In this document: positions 33,631 through 42,503 of the stretch, piece after piece
How the letters are laid out: each line of letters opens with the position of its first letter
Numbering within the stretch: the stretch's first letter is position 1
Origin: Rhizobium deserti
Lineage (GTDB): Bacteria > Pseudomonadota > Alphaproteobacteria > Rhizobiales > Rhizobiaceae
DNA length: 64,000 nt
NCBI RefSeq assembly: GCF_004358025.1
Contig: NZ_SMTL01000006.1
Span: forward strand, 124,001-188,000
Reading direction: 5' to 3'
Translations under genes and position numbers: made by a program
Notes under the pieces: generated by a model
Database searches by the model: none
Told to the model about the DNA's origin: nothing
Seen by the model: the letters and a program-made list of their open reading frames with translations, nothing else

Positions 33631-34239
33631 ATGTTTCTACTGGACACGAGTATTCTCAGTGACGCGCAGAACCCGCAGCCCCTTGTTCGGGTCCAGCGGT
33701 GGCTGCGCAGGCAGGCGCGCATAGCGATTCCGTTCCCCGTGATACTGGAGATCGAGCAGGGTATTCTAGACGTCCGCAGAACCAAGCCGCACAAGGCTGA
33801 CGAGCTCGGAACCTGGCTTAGGGAAGTGCTGGTGTCGGAATTCGAGTACCCGGAAATCACCCCGGAAGTGGCGAGAACCCTGGCGGATATGAACTGCTGC
33901 GGACCTTTGAAAAACTTCTGGTACGTGAACCCGCACGGCAAAAAGGAAAAGCGGCCTAGCCAAGACCTTTTCATCGCCGCCATTTCGATCGTCCATGACT
34001 TGCCCTTGGCAACGATGAATGAAAAAGACTTCGTCTTTATCGACCGGTACTTCCCGCTGCCGGGAGTATATAACCCGAACACGGGATGCTGGGCGGTCCG
34101 GCCGGATCACCTCGCCGACATCGACGCAGTCGAAGCGGAACTGGTAGCACTAGAGACGATTTTAGAATCCGCTCAGCAGAAGGGACGTATGTTACCGTTG
34201 CCGTTCGAATTCGCGCACATGCGCTTGGCGTTCGCCTAG
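33631..34239 (+). CDS. PIN-domain (VapC-like) toxin
   Basis: A 202-residue protein with the PIN nuclease pattern. The first acidic residue is in MFLLDTSILSDAQNPQPLVR, the second in PVILEIEQGILDVRR, and the third and fourth in SQDLFIAAISIVHDLPLATM followed by NEKDF. This is the FitB/VapC kind, which cleaves RNA. The last 60 residues extend beyond a normal VapC (about 135-150). No antitoxin lies upstream on the same strand as usual. A Phd-like gene instead faces it tail to tail with the stop codons sharing CTAG. Confidence 0.8.
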   Translation: MFLLDTSILSDAQNPQPLVRVQRWLRRQARIAIPFPVILEIEQGILDVRRTKPHKADELGTWLREVLVSEFEYPEITPEVARTLADMNCCGPLKNFWYVNPHGKKEKRPSQDLFIAAISIVHDLPLATMNEKDFVFIDRYFPLPGVYNPNTGCWAVRPDHLADIDAVEAELVALETILESAQQKGRMLPLPFEFAHMRLAFA

Positions 34240-34457
34240 TCTCCGCCGGGACCGCCCCGGGCCAGTACGTCCCCTGCCCGCTCGCGTTTCGAGGCCTTGA
34301 ACTTCAGCTCGAATACGCCGTCGACATCGGCGATCCGCTGCACGCGTCCGCTCTTCGCGCCTTCTAGCAGGTCGGAAAAATGCTCTTCCGCTTCAGTTCT
34401 CTGCCAATCCTGGACCTTGTTGAGCACTCTGCGCCTCTTTTCTTCGGAAGACTCCAT
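34236..34457 (-). CDS. Phd/YefM-like antitoxin candidate
   Basis: A 73-residue protein with the Phd-type start pattern: NKVQDWQRTEAEEHFSDLLE, GAKSGRVQRIADVDGVFELK. This resembles the W-x-x-x-E-A-x-x-x-F-S-x-L-L core followed by a basic strand pair seen in Phd antitoxins. The C-terminus (FKASKRERAGDVLARGGPGG) would be the toxin-binding tail. It overlaps the end of the PIN gene by 4 bases in convergent orientation. It could be the antitoxin of that toxin or of a lost partner. Confidence 0.6.
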   Translation of the reverse strand: MESSEEKRRRVLNKVQDWQRTEAEEHFSDLLEGAKSGRVQRIADVDGVFELKFKASKRERAGDVLARGGPGGD

Positions 34458-34527
34458 ATACGATTTTCACAGCGAGTGGAATGTGCTTTGAAGACCTCAA
34501 TGCTTGGCGGACAAATGCCCTGAAGCA

Positions 34528-36480
34528 CTAGATCGGCGGCGTTTCATTCGCCGCCCTCGCGAACGACAGACGATCAGATCCAGCCGCCCACGTCTCGGGC
34601 AGAAGCCTTTTCACCCGTGCGGCGTCCAGGTCTCGCTCGCTTGCCAAAGCTCTTGCAACCGCCTCAAGCGCATCCTGCTTATCCGACAGGAGTCGTTTCG
34701 CTTCTAGCAAGCCCTCCTCGAGCCGTCTTTGTACCGCTCCGCTCAACTCATGATCATACATTCGGAACCGCTGGATGGCGCCGGGATCGATACTACCTTC
34801 GGTAAGGAGGCTGGACCCGAAGGCGAAATTCCTCTCCATCATCGTAGCAAGCCCTGTCGCCGCGGCGAGATCGGACGACTCGTGCCCTCCTGCGCCTGAC
34901 GTGTGATCGCCAAACACCAGACGCTCCGCCACCATCCCGCCGAGCAGGACGGCAATCCGGTTCAGATAGTCACGCTCGACGGCCAATAGGGGGAATGCCC
35001 TCTTGAACTCGGTCACTCCAAGTTGGGAGCCGTCTCGGTTTTCGTGCGTATTCGCGTTCAGCCGGACGCGAACGAAGTTATCGGGGTCCAACAAGATGCC
35101 TGTTAGGACGTGCCCGGCTTCGTGGACGGCGACCCTGAACCACTGCTCCTCGGTGAGTCCGATTTGCTTCGGCATCGCTGCTTGGATGTCTGCGGCTGAA
35201 ACCGTCTTCCCTTCCCGATGGCGGCAGATCCGTCGGGCGTCTCGCGCGAGCTTCGCAAGTTCCGCGCCGGACCATCCTTCCGTTCCGGCCATCAGAGGTT
35301 CGAGCTCAAGCTTTCCGGCGAAGGCGCCGAGATGATGCCGGAGAATATCGCTCCGGGCCTCCATGTCCGGAAGAGTGATTTCGATCACCTTCTCGAGGCG
35401 ACCGGGCCTTAGAAGAGCCGCGTCGACCGCAAGCGCGTTGTTGGTCGCGCCGACTACCACGACCCCTTCTCGACCACCGGACGGATCAAGGCATTCCAGG
35501 AGACCGTTGATGACCTGTCGCTTGTAGTCGTAATGGTCGCCATCGGTCTGCGCGGCGCGGTCGCCGAAACTGTCGAACTCATCGAGGAAAGCGATACACG
35601 GGGCTCTGCTCCGGGCCTCGGTGAAAAATTTCCTCATTGCTTTCAGAAGATCGCCAAGATGCCCGCTTGCCTGCCATTGGGCGGCGGACGCGGAGATTAG
35701 CGGCACGCCGCATGTGACGGCGAGAGCGGCGGCATAGGTCGTCTTGCCGCTACCCGGCGGCCCGCTCAGAAGGACGCCCCGGTCCACGTCGTCCCATCCG
35801 ATGCGCCCCGCTTTCCAGTCGGCGAGATCGCGCGCCAGCATGAGCCCCCACTCCTTGGCAGCCCCGTAACCCGAGAGCGTTTCCAGCGATGGACCGCGTT
35901 TCGTGTCGGCTACGCGCTCGCTCGCTGGCTTTACCGCCGGCTTTGCCAGGCTGCCGATAACGCGGGCAATTGGACGGCCCCGCCCCATTGCAAGTCTCAC
36001 GCTCCGTAACGGCCAGGCCGCGAGCTGAGACGCTTCTTCTTCGGAGATCGGCGCTAGGCGCAACTGCCGCGCCGCCATCCTGAAATGAACCGCGCGCGGA
36101 GCCGCGACCGCGGCTTCGAGGTCGACGAGAAGCCGGACGTCTTCGGTAGGTATCGCGTCCCTTCCCGCCAGGATGATGGCGCGTTTCACATGTTTTACCT
36201 TGGGAACAAGGCTCCACGATCCCCTGTCGAGATCGTCGGCGAGCCACACGGCCGCGATATCCTGCCCCTCTCCGTCGTAAGTTTCTCCGACCTCGAGAAG
36301 CACACGGGCAGCCTCCTGGTAGAGGAACGCATCGGCCGGATGCTCGATTCGCAACAAGGCGATGAACGACACCAGCGGTCGGTCGATCAACGTCCTGATC
36401 GCGCTCCGAATGCCGTACTGGGCGACCAGCGAAGCGAGATGTGGGGTTTCCTGCAAAAATTTCGGGCGGAGTTTAGTCAT
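34528..36480 (-). CDS. Soluble FtsH-like AAA ATPase with M41-type zinc protease domain
   Basis: A 650-residue protein with no membrane segment. After about 200 residues of unrecognised sequence, residues 240-247 form the Walker A (LLSGPPGSGKTT), about 295-303 the Walker B (CIAFLDEFDSFGDRA), and ATNNALAVDAALLRPGRLEK the sensor 1 and Arg-finger region. At 453-457 lies the zinc motif HEAGH (VAVHEAGHVLTGILLD), and GGHESSDLAAATGLATMM provides the third ligand. This is the AAA plus M41 layout of FtsH without its membrane anchor and with a different N-terminus. It should unfold and degrade cytoplasmic proteins. The upstream TnsA-like gene ends 44 bases before its ATG. Confidence 0.85.
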   Translation of the reverse strand: MTKLRPKFLQETPHLASLVAQYGIRSAIRTLIDRPLVSFIALLRIEHPADAFLYQEAARVLLEVGETYDGEGQDIAAVWLADDLDRGSWSLVPKVKHVKRAIILAGRDAIPTEDVRLLVDLEAAVAAPRAVHFRMAARQLRLAPISEEEASQLAAWPLRSVRLAMGRGRPIARVIGSLAKPAVKPASERVADTKRGPSLETLSGYGAAKEWGLMLARDLADWKAGRIGWDDVDRGVLLSGPPGSGKTTYAAALAVTCGVPLISASAAQWQASGHLGDLLKAMRKFFTEARSRAPCIAFLDEFDSFGDRAAQTDGDHYDYKRQVINGLLECLDPSGGREGVVVVGATNNALAVDAALLRPGRLEKVIEITLPDMEARSDILRHHLGAFAGKLELEPLMAGTEGWSGAELAKLARDARRICRHREGKTVSAADIQAAMPKQIGLTEEQWFRVAVHEAGHVLTGILLDPDNFVRVRLNANTHENRDGSQLGVTEFKRAFPLLAVERDYLNRIAVLLGGMVAERLVFGDHTSGAGGHESSDLAAATGLATMMERNFAFGSSLLTEGSIDPGAIQRFRMYDHELSGAVQRRLEEGLLEAKRLLSDKQDALEAVARALASERDLDAARVKRLLPETWAAGSDRLSFARAANETPPI

Positions 36481-36524
36481 GGTAGTCCTATGACATCTGG
36501 AGAAACGAAAACGGCGGGCTAACA

Positions 36525-37139
36525 TCAGCTCCGTATTCGTCTCACCATCGTCTCGGGTCCAAGCAGGGCGTCGTCGAGGTCCGCTTCCAGGAAGCCGTAG
36601 AGCATAAGCGAAGCTATGGCGGCTACGGGCTCGCCTCCCCTGATTACGGACAGGCAGTCTGCCATCGGGAGCGATCCCTGATCGTCGAGGGTCGCCAGTA
36701 GCCGGATGCGGTCCGCAAGCGATACGGTGTAGTTCGCGTATCGCAGCAGGTCGCGCGCATTGCGAAGCCTGAAGCCGCTGTAGATCTCGTCGCGGGGGAC
36801 GACCCGGTAAGAAGCCCCTGCCTCGCGGGCGGCATCTTCGAAATCGATCTCCAGGAAATGTTTTCTGTCGGGCGCGTCAAGAAACCAGACGGTTCCATCG
36901 CTGTCGATCATGCGGAAATCAGGGACATGCCCTCTGTCGGCCGCACCTAGAAACTCCTGACAGCAAGACCAGCTTTGAACTGCGGCGTTCAGGTCGAGAA
37001 TGGCAGCCAAGTCCTTCGCCGCGCCGGAACGATAGGAAATAATCCCTCGTCCTTTGACTGTCGGGCCGGCGATGACTTTCGGTGGGGCGGCTTGCAAAGC
37101 AGCGGCGTCGCGCTGCGCTGACGTCTGATGCGTCTTCAT
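36525..37139 (-). CDS. TnsA-like protein of unknown function
   Basis: A 204-residue protein. The first part (VKGRGIISYRSGAAKDLAAI, DRGHVPDFRMIDSDGTVWFL) resembles the N-terminal endonuclease domain of TnsA-like proteins, with a strand pair HVPDF and a following VWFLDAP. The classic D-x(n)-ExK motif is incomplete: no Lys follows the last acidic residue, so nuclease activity is doubtful. The rest is helical (ARDLLRYANYTVSLADRIRL and ADCLSVIRGGEPVAAIASLM). It is the first gene before the AAA-M41 protease and lies 100 bases downstream of an SOS box on its strand. Confidence 0.5.
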   Translation of the reverse strand: MKTHQTSAQRDAAALQAAPPKVIAGPTVKGRGIISYRSGAAKDLAAILDLNAAVQSWSCCQEFLGAADRGHVPDFRMIDSDGTVWFLDAPDRKHFLEIDFEDAAREAGASYRVVPRDEIYSGFRLRNARDLLRYANYTVSLADRIRLLATLDDQGSLPMADCLSVIRGGEPVAAIASLMLYGFLEADLDDALLGPETMVRRIRS

Positions 37140-37517
37140 ACTCGAACTCACTAATACAAACGAAGATGATGACTTCCGCGGCATCCGCGGACCCAATCAG
37201 CCTATTCGTATTATGTGCGCATCGATCTTTGCCATGACAGAACGTATAGTGAACATATTTCGACATGTCAACCGGGCCGGTCTATTCAGTCAGCCATCCT
37301 TCTTTTCCGGCGCTTTCGAACAGACAGCCGACAGCGGGCATTCGACCTTGATGCAGACTGCCTTGCTCTGACCAATGCAGCAGATTTAGGAGACCAATTA
37401 ATTCAACATTCACCAGCACTTAGACGATATTTACATTAACCAGTGGCACGTCCGTCTTCGTTAACCGCTCCAAAATATCGTCCGAGCCGGGTTTCCCAGC
37501 GAACACGAGTATTTTAG
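37140..37517. other. Divergent promoter region with SOS box
   Basis: An AT-rich 378-base region between the TnsA-like gene (-) and the cytosine methyltransferase gene (+). It holds the LexA-type box at 37240 and no gene. Confidence 0.5.
37240..37254. promoter_or_regulatory. Alphaproteobacterial LexA (SOS) box GAAC-N7-GAAC
   Basis: GAAC-GTATAGT-GAAC on the plus strand, equal to GTTC-N7-GTTC on the minus strand. This direct-repeat form is the LexA site of alphaproteobacteria. It lies 101 bases before the TnsA-like gene and 263 bases before the methyltransferase gene. The AT-rich surroundings and its position make a real site likely; chance occurrence of this 8-base pattern over 64 kb is not negligible. 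Confidence 0.55.
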
Positions 37518-38690
37518 ATGTATCGAGTTATTGATCTTTTCAGCGGCGCTGGCGGGTTCTCGACAGGCATGGCTATGGCGGGTTTTCACGTGCGCGCGTC
37601 GGTGGAGTCCGACGAGAACGCTATGGCCACCTTCAAGGCAAACCACCCGCCTGTGGATTTGATGGCCTTTCGGTGGAAAATCGAAAGCTTTCCGATGATT
37701 ATGTTGAGCTTTACAAAGGGGATCGACGTCGTTGTGGGAGGACCCCCGTGCCAGCCGTTTTCCGATGCGGGACTACAGAACCCGCTCGACGAGCGAGCGC
37801 ACATGTTCAAGGAATATATCAAGCTCCTGAACGGCGTCGAAAGGCCGCACTTCAATCCGCCGTCGGCTTTCATTTTCGAGAACGTCGAGGGCCTGACCCG
37901 GGTTCGTGGTGGCGAAGACCTCAGGACGATCCATAGGGCCTTGGCAGACTGCGGTTACCACCTGTCGACGCAGGTACTGAACGCCCATGATTACGGAGTT
38001 CCGCAGCGCCGCCGCAGGCTGATTATCGTCGGCTCGAAGTATCCGGGCTTTCGGTTTCCCGAACCCGTCGCGGCTAACGAACGACGAACCCTTCGCGACG
38101 CGATCGGGGACCTGCCCCCAACGACAGAAACCGGAGAGATCGAGGTCGACGGCAGAATCGTTACGGGGCACAAGGCGCCTAGTCATTCCGAGAATCTCGT
38201 CAACCTGATCGCGAGGATTCCTGAGGGCGGACGTCTGGTTGATTTGGACTTGCCGGACGCGCCGAGGGCATTCGCAGGCTCCTATGCGAGGCTGCGCTGG
38301 GATCGTCCCTCGCAGACAATCACTAGCAGCTTTGCCAAACCGTCCTCCGCGCGATGCATTCACCCCACCGAGAACCGCGCGCTGACCGTTCGGGAAGCAG
38401 CCCGGCTCCAGAGCTTTCCCGACGATTACCAGTTTCATGGTGGTGACGGGTCAATTCGCCTGCAGATCGGGAACGCTGTGCCGCCGCTGCTGGCCATGCA
38501 TCTCGGGCTGGCGCTCAGAAACCATCTGGAAGAAAACGGCGTCCCCTTCCAAGACTACAAGCTTCCGGAAGGACGCTCGATTCCCGAGGAAAAGCGTCCG
38601 TGGTGCCTTACCTATAAGCAGGATGAGAAATTCAAGGAAATGCTGGCGGAAAAAGCTCGAGAGGCGGTGGAGCTTGTGACCGACGCCTAA
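37518..38690 (+). CDS. C5 cytosine-specific DNA methyltransferase
   Basis: A 390-residue Dcm/HpaII-type enzyme that methylates carbon 5 of cytosine in DNA. Motif I is VIDLFSGAGGFSTGMAMAG, motif IV VVGGPPCQPFSDAG with the catalytic Cys, motif VI IFENVEGLTRVRGG, motif VIII GVPQRRRRLIIVGSK, and motif X LQIGNAVPPLLAM. The target-recognition region lies between VIII and IX (about 190-280). No restriction enzyme or vsr repair gene is next to it, so it seems an orphan or part of the SOS-linked module facing it. It has a 263-base distance to the SOS box. The final 40 residues are Lys/Glu-rich. Confidence 0.92.
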   Translation: MYRVIDLFSGAGGFSTGMAMAGFHVRASVESDENAMATFKANHPPVDLMAFRWKIESFPMIMLSFTKGIDVVVGGPPCQPFSDAGLQNPLDERAHMFKEYIKLLNGVERPHFNPPSAFIFENVEGLTRVRGGEDLRTIHRALADCGYHLSTQVLNAHDYGVPQRRRRLIIVGSKYPGFRFPEPVAANERRTLRDAIGDLPPTTETGEIEVDGRIVTGHKAPSHSENLVNLIARIPEGGRLVDLDLPDAPRAFAGSYARLRWDRPSQTITSSFAKPSSARCIHPTENRALTVREAARLQSFPDDYQFHGGDGSIRLQIGNAVPPLLAMHLGLALRNHLEENGVPFQDYKLPEGRSIPEEKRPWCLTYKQDEKFKEMLAEKAREAVELVTDA

Positions 38691-38881
38691 TTCAGAGCTG
38701 CGATCATGTTTTGACTAGGGCTCTCTTCGTCTCAAGTCTAGGCGGCCACCAAGGGCTGCAAGCACGTCGTGGCTCTCGACTCTGCTCGATAGTGTCGGTG
38801 GGCGCGGGAAGTAAGCTCAGCTCTTCATAAAGACCCAGCCGTTTGGTATCTCCGTGGCCCGATCCTAAGCGTTTCCGGACT

Positions 38882-39289
38882 TTAAACTCCGCTTGAATCT
38901 TTGCAGGCCGCACAGGCATCATGGCCCGATTCAAACGACAGTTGTGACAGGATAAGACCCGACACGAGTCCCAGCGACAAGCAGGCGACCAGAAGCACGG
39001 TAATCTTGGCGTTTATCGGGAGACGGTGATAACCCGCGGGCGGGGCAGTCTTTTGGGCGACCGCGCCCAGATCGCTCAAACCGGTTCCTTCTACGGCTCC
39101 GTCCCCTTCGAGCCCGGGACGATCATCCGGTCGCTGAGATACAACTATGTGCGTGATGTGCTCATCATCAAGCTTAACGGTGAGGGGTATCTTTTCGGCG
39201 ACGCGTAGATTTTCCATGGCCGCGCTTGCCGCGGTCGCTTCGTCGAGAGCTTCGATAAGGGAGGTATGTGTGACGAGATAATAAGGCAT
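38882..39289 (-). CDS. Small membrane protein of unknown function
   Basis: A 135-residue protein. The N-terminal half is soluble (YYLVTHTSLIEALDEATAAS, PLTVKLDDEHITHIVVSQRP), and a single membrane helix is at about 95-115 (ITVLLVACLSLGLVSGLILS). The C-terminus has a CAAC pair (SGHDACAACKDSSGV). The N-terminus resembles short rhizobial proteins starting MPYYLVTHT-like. Function unknown. Confidence 0.55.
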   Translation of the reverse strand: MPYYLVTHTSLIEALDEATAASAAMENLRVAEKIPLTVKLDDEHITHIVVSQRPDDRPGLEGDGAVEGTGLSDLGAVAQKTAPPAGYHRLPINAKITVLLVACLSLGLVSGLILSQLSFESGHDACAACKDSSGV

Positions 39290-39411
39290 TCACATTCCTA
39301 CCGCATTGAGGCGGGCTCTCGCAAATAAAGCCTACGCAATCTTTGGTTGAAGTAGCGCCACTCCCCCAAACGGGTTGTCTAGCTCCATACAAGCCGCCCG
39401 GCCCCTGCAAG

Positions 39412-39762
39412 TCATTCTCGAAAATAGCTTTCACTGCCCTGGTCCGTCATACAGAATCGGCCGCCATGGGGTCCGGTGCAGTAGTGGCCGGATCGGCACG
39501 AACAAGCACCGACACCGACGGCGGGGGTCATCGGCGTCGCAGTCCCTTCGAGAAGACCGACAGCGCCGCCCGTGTCCATGGAACGTGATTTCTTGCTCGC
39601 GCTGACCGAACCGTCGTTGCACAGAAAGGTCGCCCCTCTGCATCCCGCCACGCCGCAGTTGCTCCCGCTGCAGGGATAATTCGCCGCTTGGACCCCGAAA
39701 GCAGGCAGCGTAACAGCCAGCAAGAAGAAAAGGCGTACTGTCCGGCTTGTCCCTGAGCTCAT
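39412..39762 (-). CDS. Exported Cys-rich small protein (paralogue of 18983-19312)
   Basis: A 116-residue protein with a signal peptide (LFFLLAVTLPAFGVQAANYP) and eight Cys in the mature part. The cores GATFLCNDGSVSASKKS and GACSCRSGHYCTGPHGGRFC are nearly the same as in the copy at 18983. It lacks one Cys of that copy (SKKSRSMD against SKRSCSAY) and has another earlier (GSNCGVAGC). Unlike the first copy it is not next to proteases. The ATG at 39762 has GGAGG 6 bases upstream. Function unknown. Confidence 0.68.
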   Translation of the reverse strand: MSSGTSRTVRLFFLLAVTLPAFGVQAANYPCSGSNCGVAGCRGATFLCNDGSVSASKKSRSMDTGGAVGLLEGTATPMTPAVGVGACSCRSGHYCTGPHGGRFCMTDQGSESYFRE

Positions 39763-39828
39763 TTTCATCCTCCGAGGTTCCAGATGTCAGCACGCCCTCA
39801 GAGAGGAGAGCAAGCGCCGCCCAGATTG

Positions 39829-40800
39829 CTAGACCCCTTCATAGACCAGCTCGGTAAACAGACCCGGCGTAATGACGAACTTGCCCCAGAACTTGTCGAA
39901 TGCCGCAGTGGGCCCTGCCGCGACGACTTCGCCGACCGACATGCCCTTTGCTTTTAGCGCGGCAACGTTGTCCCTTACCGAGACCATCATGTCGTGGAAA
40001 GCCTTGAGCTCGGCCTTGTTGCTAACGGGAGCGCCGTGCCCCGGGATCACGATCGTCTTGTCGTCCACCATAGAAAGGCTTTTGGCGCAGGCCGCGATCT
40101 TCCCATCGATGCTGCCCCCCGTTGAATAGTCGATGAACGGATAGATCCCGTTCCAATAGGTGTCCCCGGTATGAAGGATGTTCTGCTCGACGAAGTGCAC
40201 GCCGATGTCGCTGTCGGTATGCGCGGGTTCGTAGCAAATCAGATGAAGCTTGCAGCCTTCGAAGTCTACGTGCTGATCCGTGGCGAAGGTCTCACTTGGA
40301 ATCGCCCCTGCCGGAGACGGCGGAAACGAGTAGTCCCAGTCCTCGACGCGCTGGGTCTGCATGAGGCGTTTTTTCGTGTTTTCATGTGCGATGATTTTTG
40401 CGCCCGCTGCGTGGATCCATTCGTTGCCGTCAGCATGGTCGAAATGCCAGTGGGTATTCACCAGGTGGGTCACGGGCTGGCGGCCGAGATCCGCCAACGC
40501 CTGCTCAATCTTCGGCTGCGTCGCCGTAATCCCGGCGTCGATCATAACCTTGCCGTGCTTGCCCGCGAATACGGCAATGTTGCCACCGGAGCCCTCCAGC
40601 ACGGCGACGTTTCCGCGTAGTTTATATGTGGTGATGTCGGCCTTGGCGGCGGCCCCTCGTATCATGCCTACGAGTTGGTGGGCTTCCGCGTACGCCTCCC
40701 TGGGCGAAAGCCATCCCCCGGCGACTCCCGCCGAGGCTATACCCACGCAGCACATGCAGAAGCCGCGGCGTGTAAGCTTGGGAACTTGAAGCGTCGACAT
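39829..40800 (-). CDS. Exported metallo-beta-lactamase-fold hydrolase
   Basis: A 323-residue protein with a twin-arginine-like signal (KLTRRGFCMCCVGIASAGVA). The zinc motif is in HLVNTHWHFDHADGNEWIHA; further ligands are in CYEPAHTDSDIGVHFVEQN, LHTGDTYWNGIYPF and VIPGHGAPVSN. This is the layout of the beta-lactamase superfamily proteins that are exported folded, similar to the arylsulfatase- or quinoprotein-linked MBL proteins. The substrate is unknown. The ATG at 40800 is supported by GAGG upstream; the frame is open 27 codons further without a signal peptide. Confidence 0.82.
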   Translation of the reverse strand: MSTLQVPKLTRRGFCMCCVGIASAGVAGGWLSPREAYAEAHQLVGMIRGAAAKADITTYKLRGNVAVLEGSGGNIAVFAGKHGKVMIDAGITATQPKIEQALADLGRQPVTHLVNTHWHFDHADGNEWIHAAGAKIIAHENTKKRLMQTQRVEDWDYSFPPSPAGAIPSETFATDQHVDFEGCKLHLICYEPAHTDSDIGVHFVEQNILHTGDTYWNGIYPFIDYSTGGSIDGKIAACAKSLSMVDDKTIVIPGHGAPVSNKAELKAFHDMMVSVRDNVAALKAKGMSVGEVVAAGPTAAFDKFWGKFVITPGLFTELVYEGV

Positions 40801-41290
40801 TTGAGGTTCCTCACCTGGGAATTGGACATACCCCAAGTGATGAACGCTCAGGCGGGTGATTGCTTGTAGAATCCGCTCCATCAGTTGCGAGATGATCTTT
40901 GCAGCGTTGCCCTGGAAGGTAGGCGCGAAACGGTGCTGCTACCCGGGCGGGGTCCTCCAAGGTAACAAAGATCGGTCGCCCTGTCGCCTAGCTGATAGCA
41001 AAACCGCCATGCGCGTAATGGTCTGCCCTGTCATTGGGGACATTCGATCAGACAAAGACAGTGCGCCGTGGCCGACCCGGTCCTTATGCCGTTGCTTTTA
41101 GGCCTTCCGACGAGGTTGGGCAGTCATGTAGCGATTGCCAAAACGTAGCGGTGGAGAAGCTGCTCTCGCTGTGACCGCGACGATGTATTGCTCAGACGAT
41201 CTCGCGATCCTTCCCGGCGAATATCCTCTCTCACTAGATGCTAAGTCCGCGGGATCCGCTGCCAGCGCCTCAGATATGTAGTGACGACCG
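40801..41290. other. Gene-poor gap
   Basis: About 0.5 kb without a supported gene. Part of it must hold the promoter of the MBL gene and the transcript end of the NmrA-like gene. Confidence 0.35.
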
Positions 41291-42181
41291 TTATTTGACA
41301 CGCTTGCTCTTGAACGCAGAAAGATTTTCTTCCAGCCAGGCATATGCCGACCGAGGTTGTTGTCCGGTGAGTTCGAAGACCGTGGATGTCGTTTCGGACT
41401 GTACCGACAGTTCGAACAGGCGGTCGAGACCGAGTTGAAGGTCAGCTATCATCTCGCTCAGCCCCGAATTCAAAAGCACCTCTCGGTGTTCTCCGGGGGT
41501 GCGGTGGTCATATGAGATCTGCTCGCCGAGCAGACGCGACAGCTCGGCAGCGACATCGGGCATGCTAACTGCTGCTGGCCCTGTAAGATGATAGGCGCGC
41601 TGCGCTTGAGGGTTCTCCCTATCGAGAAGTACTACGCGCGCCACGTCGGCGACGTCGCGGGTATCGATGAGGTTGACGCGACCTTCGCCTGCAGCCCCGC
41701 CCCATACGCCTTGGACGACAAACGCAGCCCTGCTCTTCAATATATCGACGAAGGTAGATGGACGAAGTAGCGTGTACCCAACATCGCGTGTAGCTAGATG
41801 CGCCTCGATCTCGGCATGCCAGTCGAACGGGTGAAGCCTTACAGGCGGTCCCATTACCGAGACCTTGACGATGTGCGCGACCCCGGCATCGACCGCCGCA
41901 TCAATCAGAGCGATTTCGTTCTCTACCTGCCGTCCGTACGTGCCGTGCACGACGAAAAGCTTGTCTGCTCCTTCGACAGCCTTTGACAGGGTCGATGGTT
42001 TTTCGAAGTCGATCACCGTCGGCGCGATCCCGCGAGGCAACCGGTCAGTGGACGGATCGCGCGAAAGCGCTACGATTTCGACGTCGTCGGATACGAGTCT
42101 CGAGAGTAGTGCGGAACCAATCCGCCCTGTCGCGCCCGCAACCGAGATGCGCAGGGCGCCATGAGAGAGTGCGTTGGACAT
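41291..42181 (-). CDS. NmrA-like NAD(P)-binding protein
   Basis: A 296-residue Rossmann-fold protein of the atypical SDR (NmrA/HSCARG, COG0702) group. The dinucleotide motif is RISVAGATGRIGSALLSRLV. DKLFVVHGTYGRQVENEIAL and TLLRPSTFVDILKSRAAFVV follow, then LIDTRDVADVARVVLLD and a C-terminal region with AYHLTGPAAVSMPDVAAELS. Members bind NAD(P) and act as quinone or azo reductases or redox sensors. The ATG at 42181 has AAAAGG upstream. Confidence 0.8.
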   Translation of the reverse strand: MSNALSHGALRISVAGATGRIGSALLSRLVSDDVEIVALSRDPSTDRLPRGIAPTVIDFEKPSTLSKAVEGADKLFVVHGTYGRQVENEIALIDAAVDAGVAHIVKVSVMGPPVRLHPFDWHAEIEAHLATRDVGYTLLRPSTFVDILKSRAAFVVQGVWGGAAGEGRVNLIDTRDVADVARVVLLDRENPQAQRAYHLTGPAAVSMPDVAAELSRLLGEQISYDHRTPGEHREVLLNSGLSEMIADLQLGLDRLFELSVQSETTSTVFELTGQQPRSAYAWLEENLSAFKSKRVK

Positions 42182-42503
42182 AATATACCTTTTTGATGAT
42201 CTGGGGCGACCGTAAATGCCGTCGCTGAGTACGGAAAGTTCAGACGGTCTGGGTAAATCATACGAGCTCGTACGCTTGACTGCCGAGCCGCTACCTAAAT
42301 CGAAACTGTTCTGGCTACGCCTTCGACCGCGTCGCGTTACTTCTGGTGCTGTGACGAATTCCTGGAAAGTCTTCTCGGGTCGTCGGTTGCAAGGGTGGCC
42401 GAATTTTTGAAACAGGCTGACCATGCGTCGCTTGGCATTTTCGCTTGGCGTTCTAGCGCTTTTCATAAGCCGCGGCCCCCTCAAGCCGCACTAGGCATTC
42501 GAC
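42182..42503. other. Gene-poor gap
   Basis: About 0.3 kb upstream of the NmrA-like gene. No supported gene. Confidence 0.35.

Noticed and set aside
36525-37139. Full Tn7-like transposition module
   Set aside because: Only a TnsA-like protein with an incomplete active site is present; no TnsB, TnsC or end repeats are seen.
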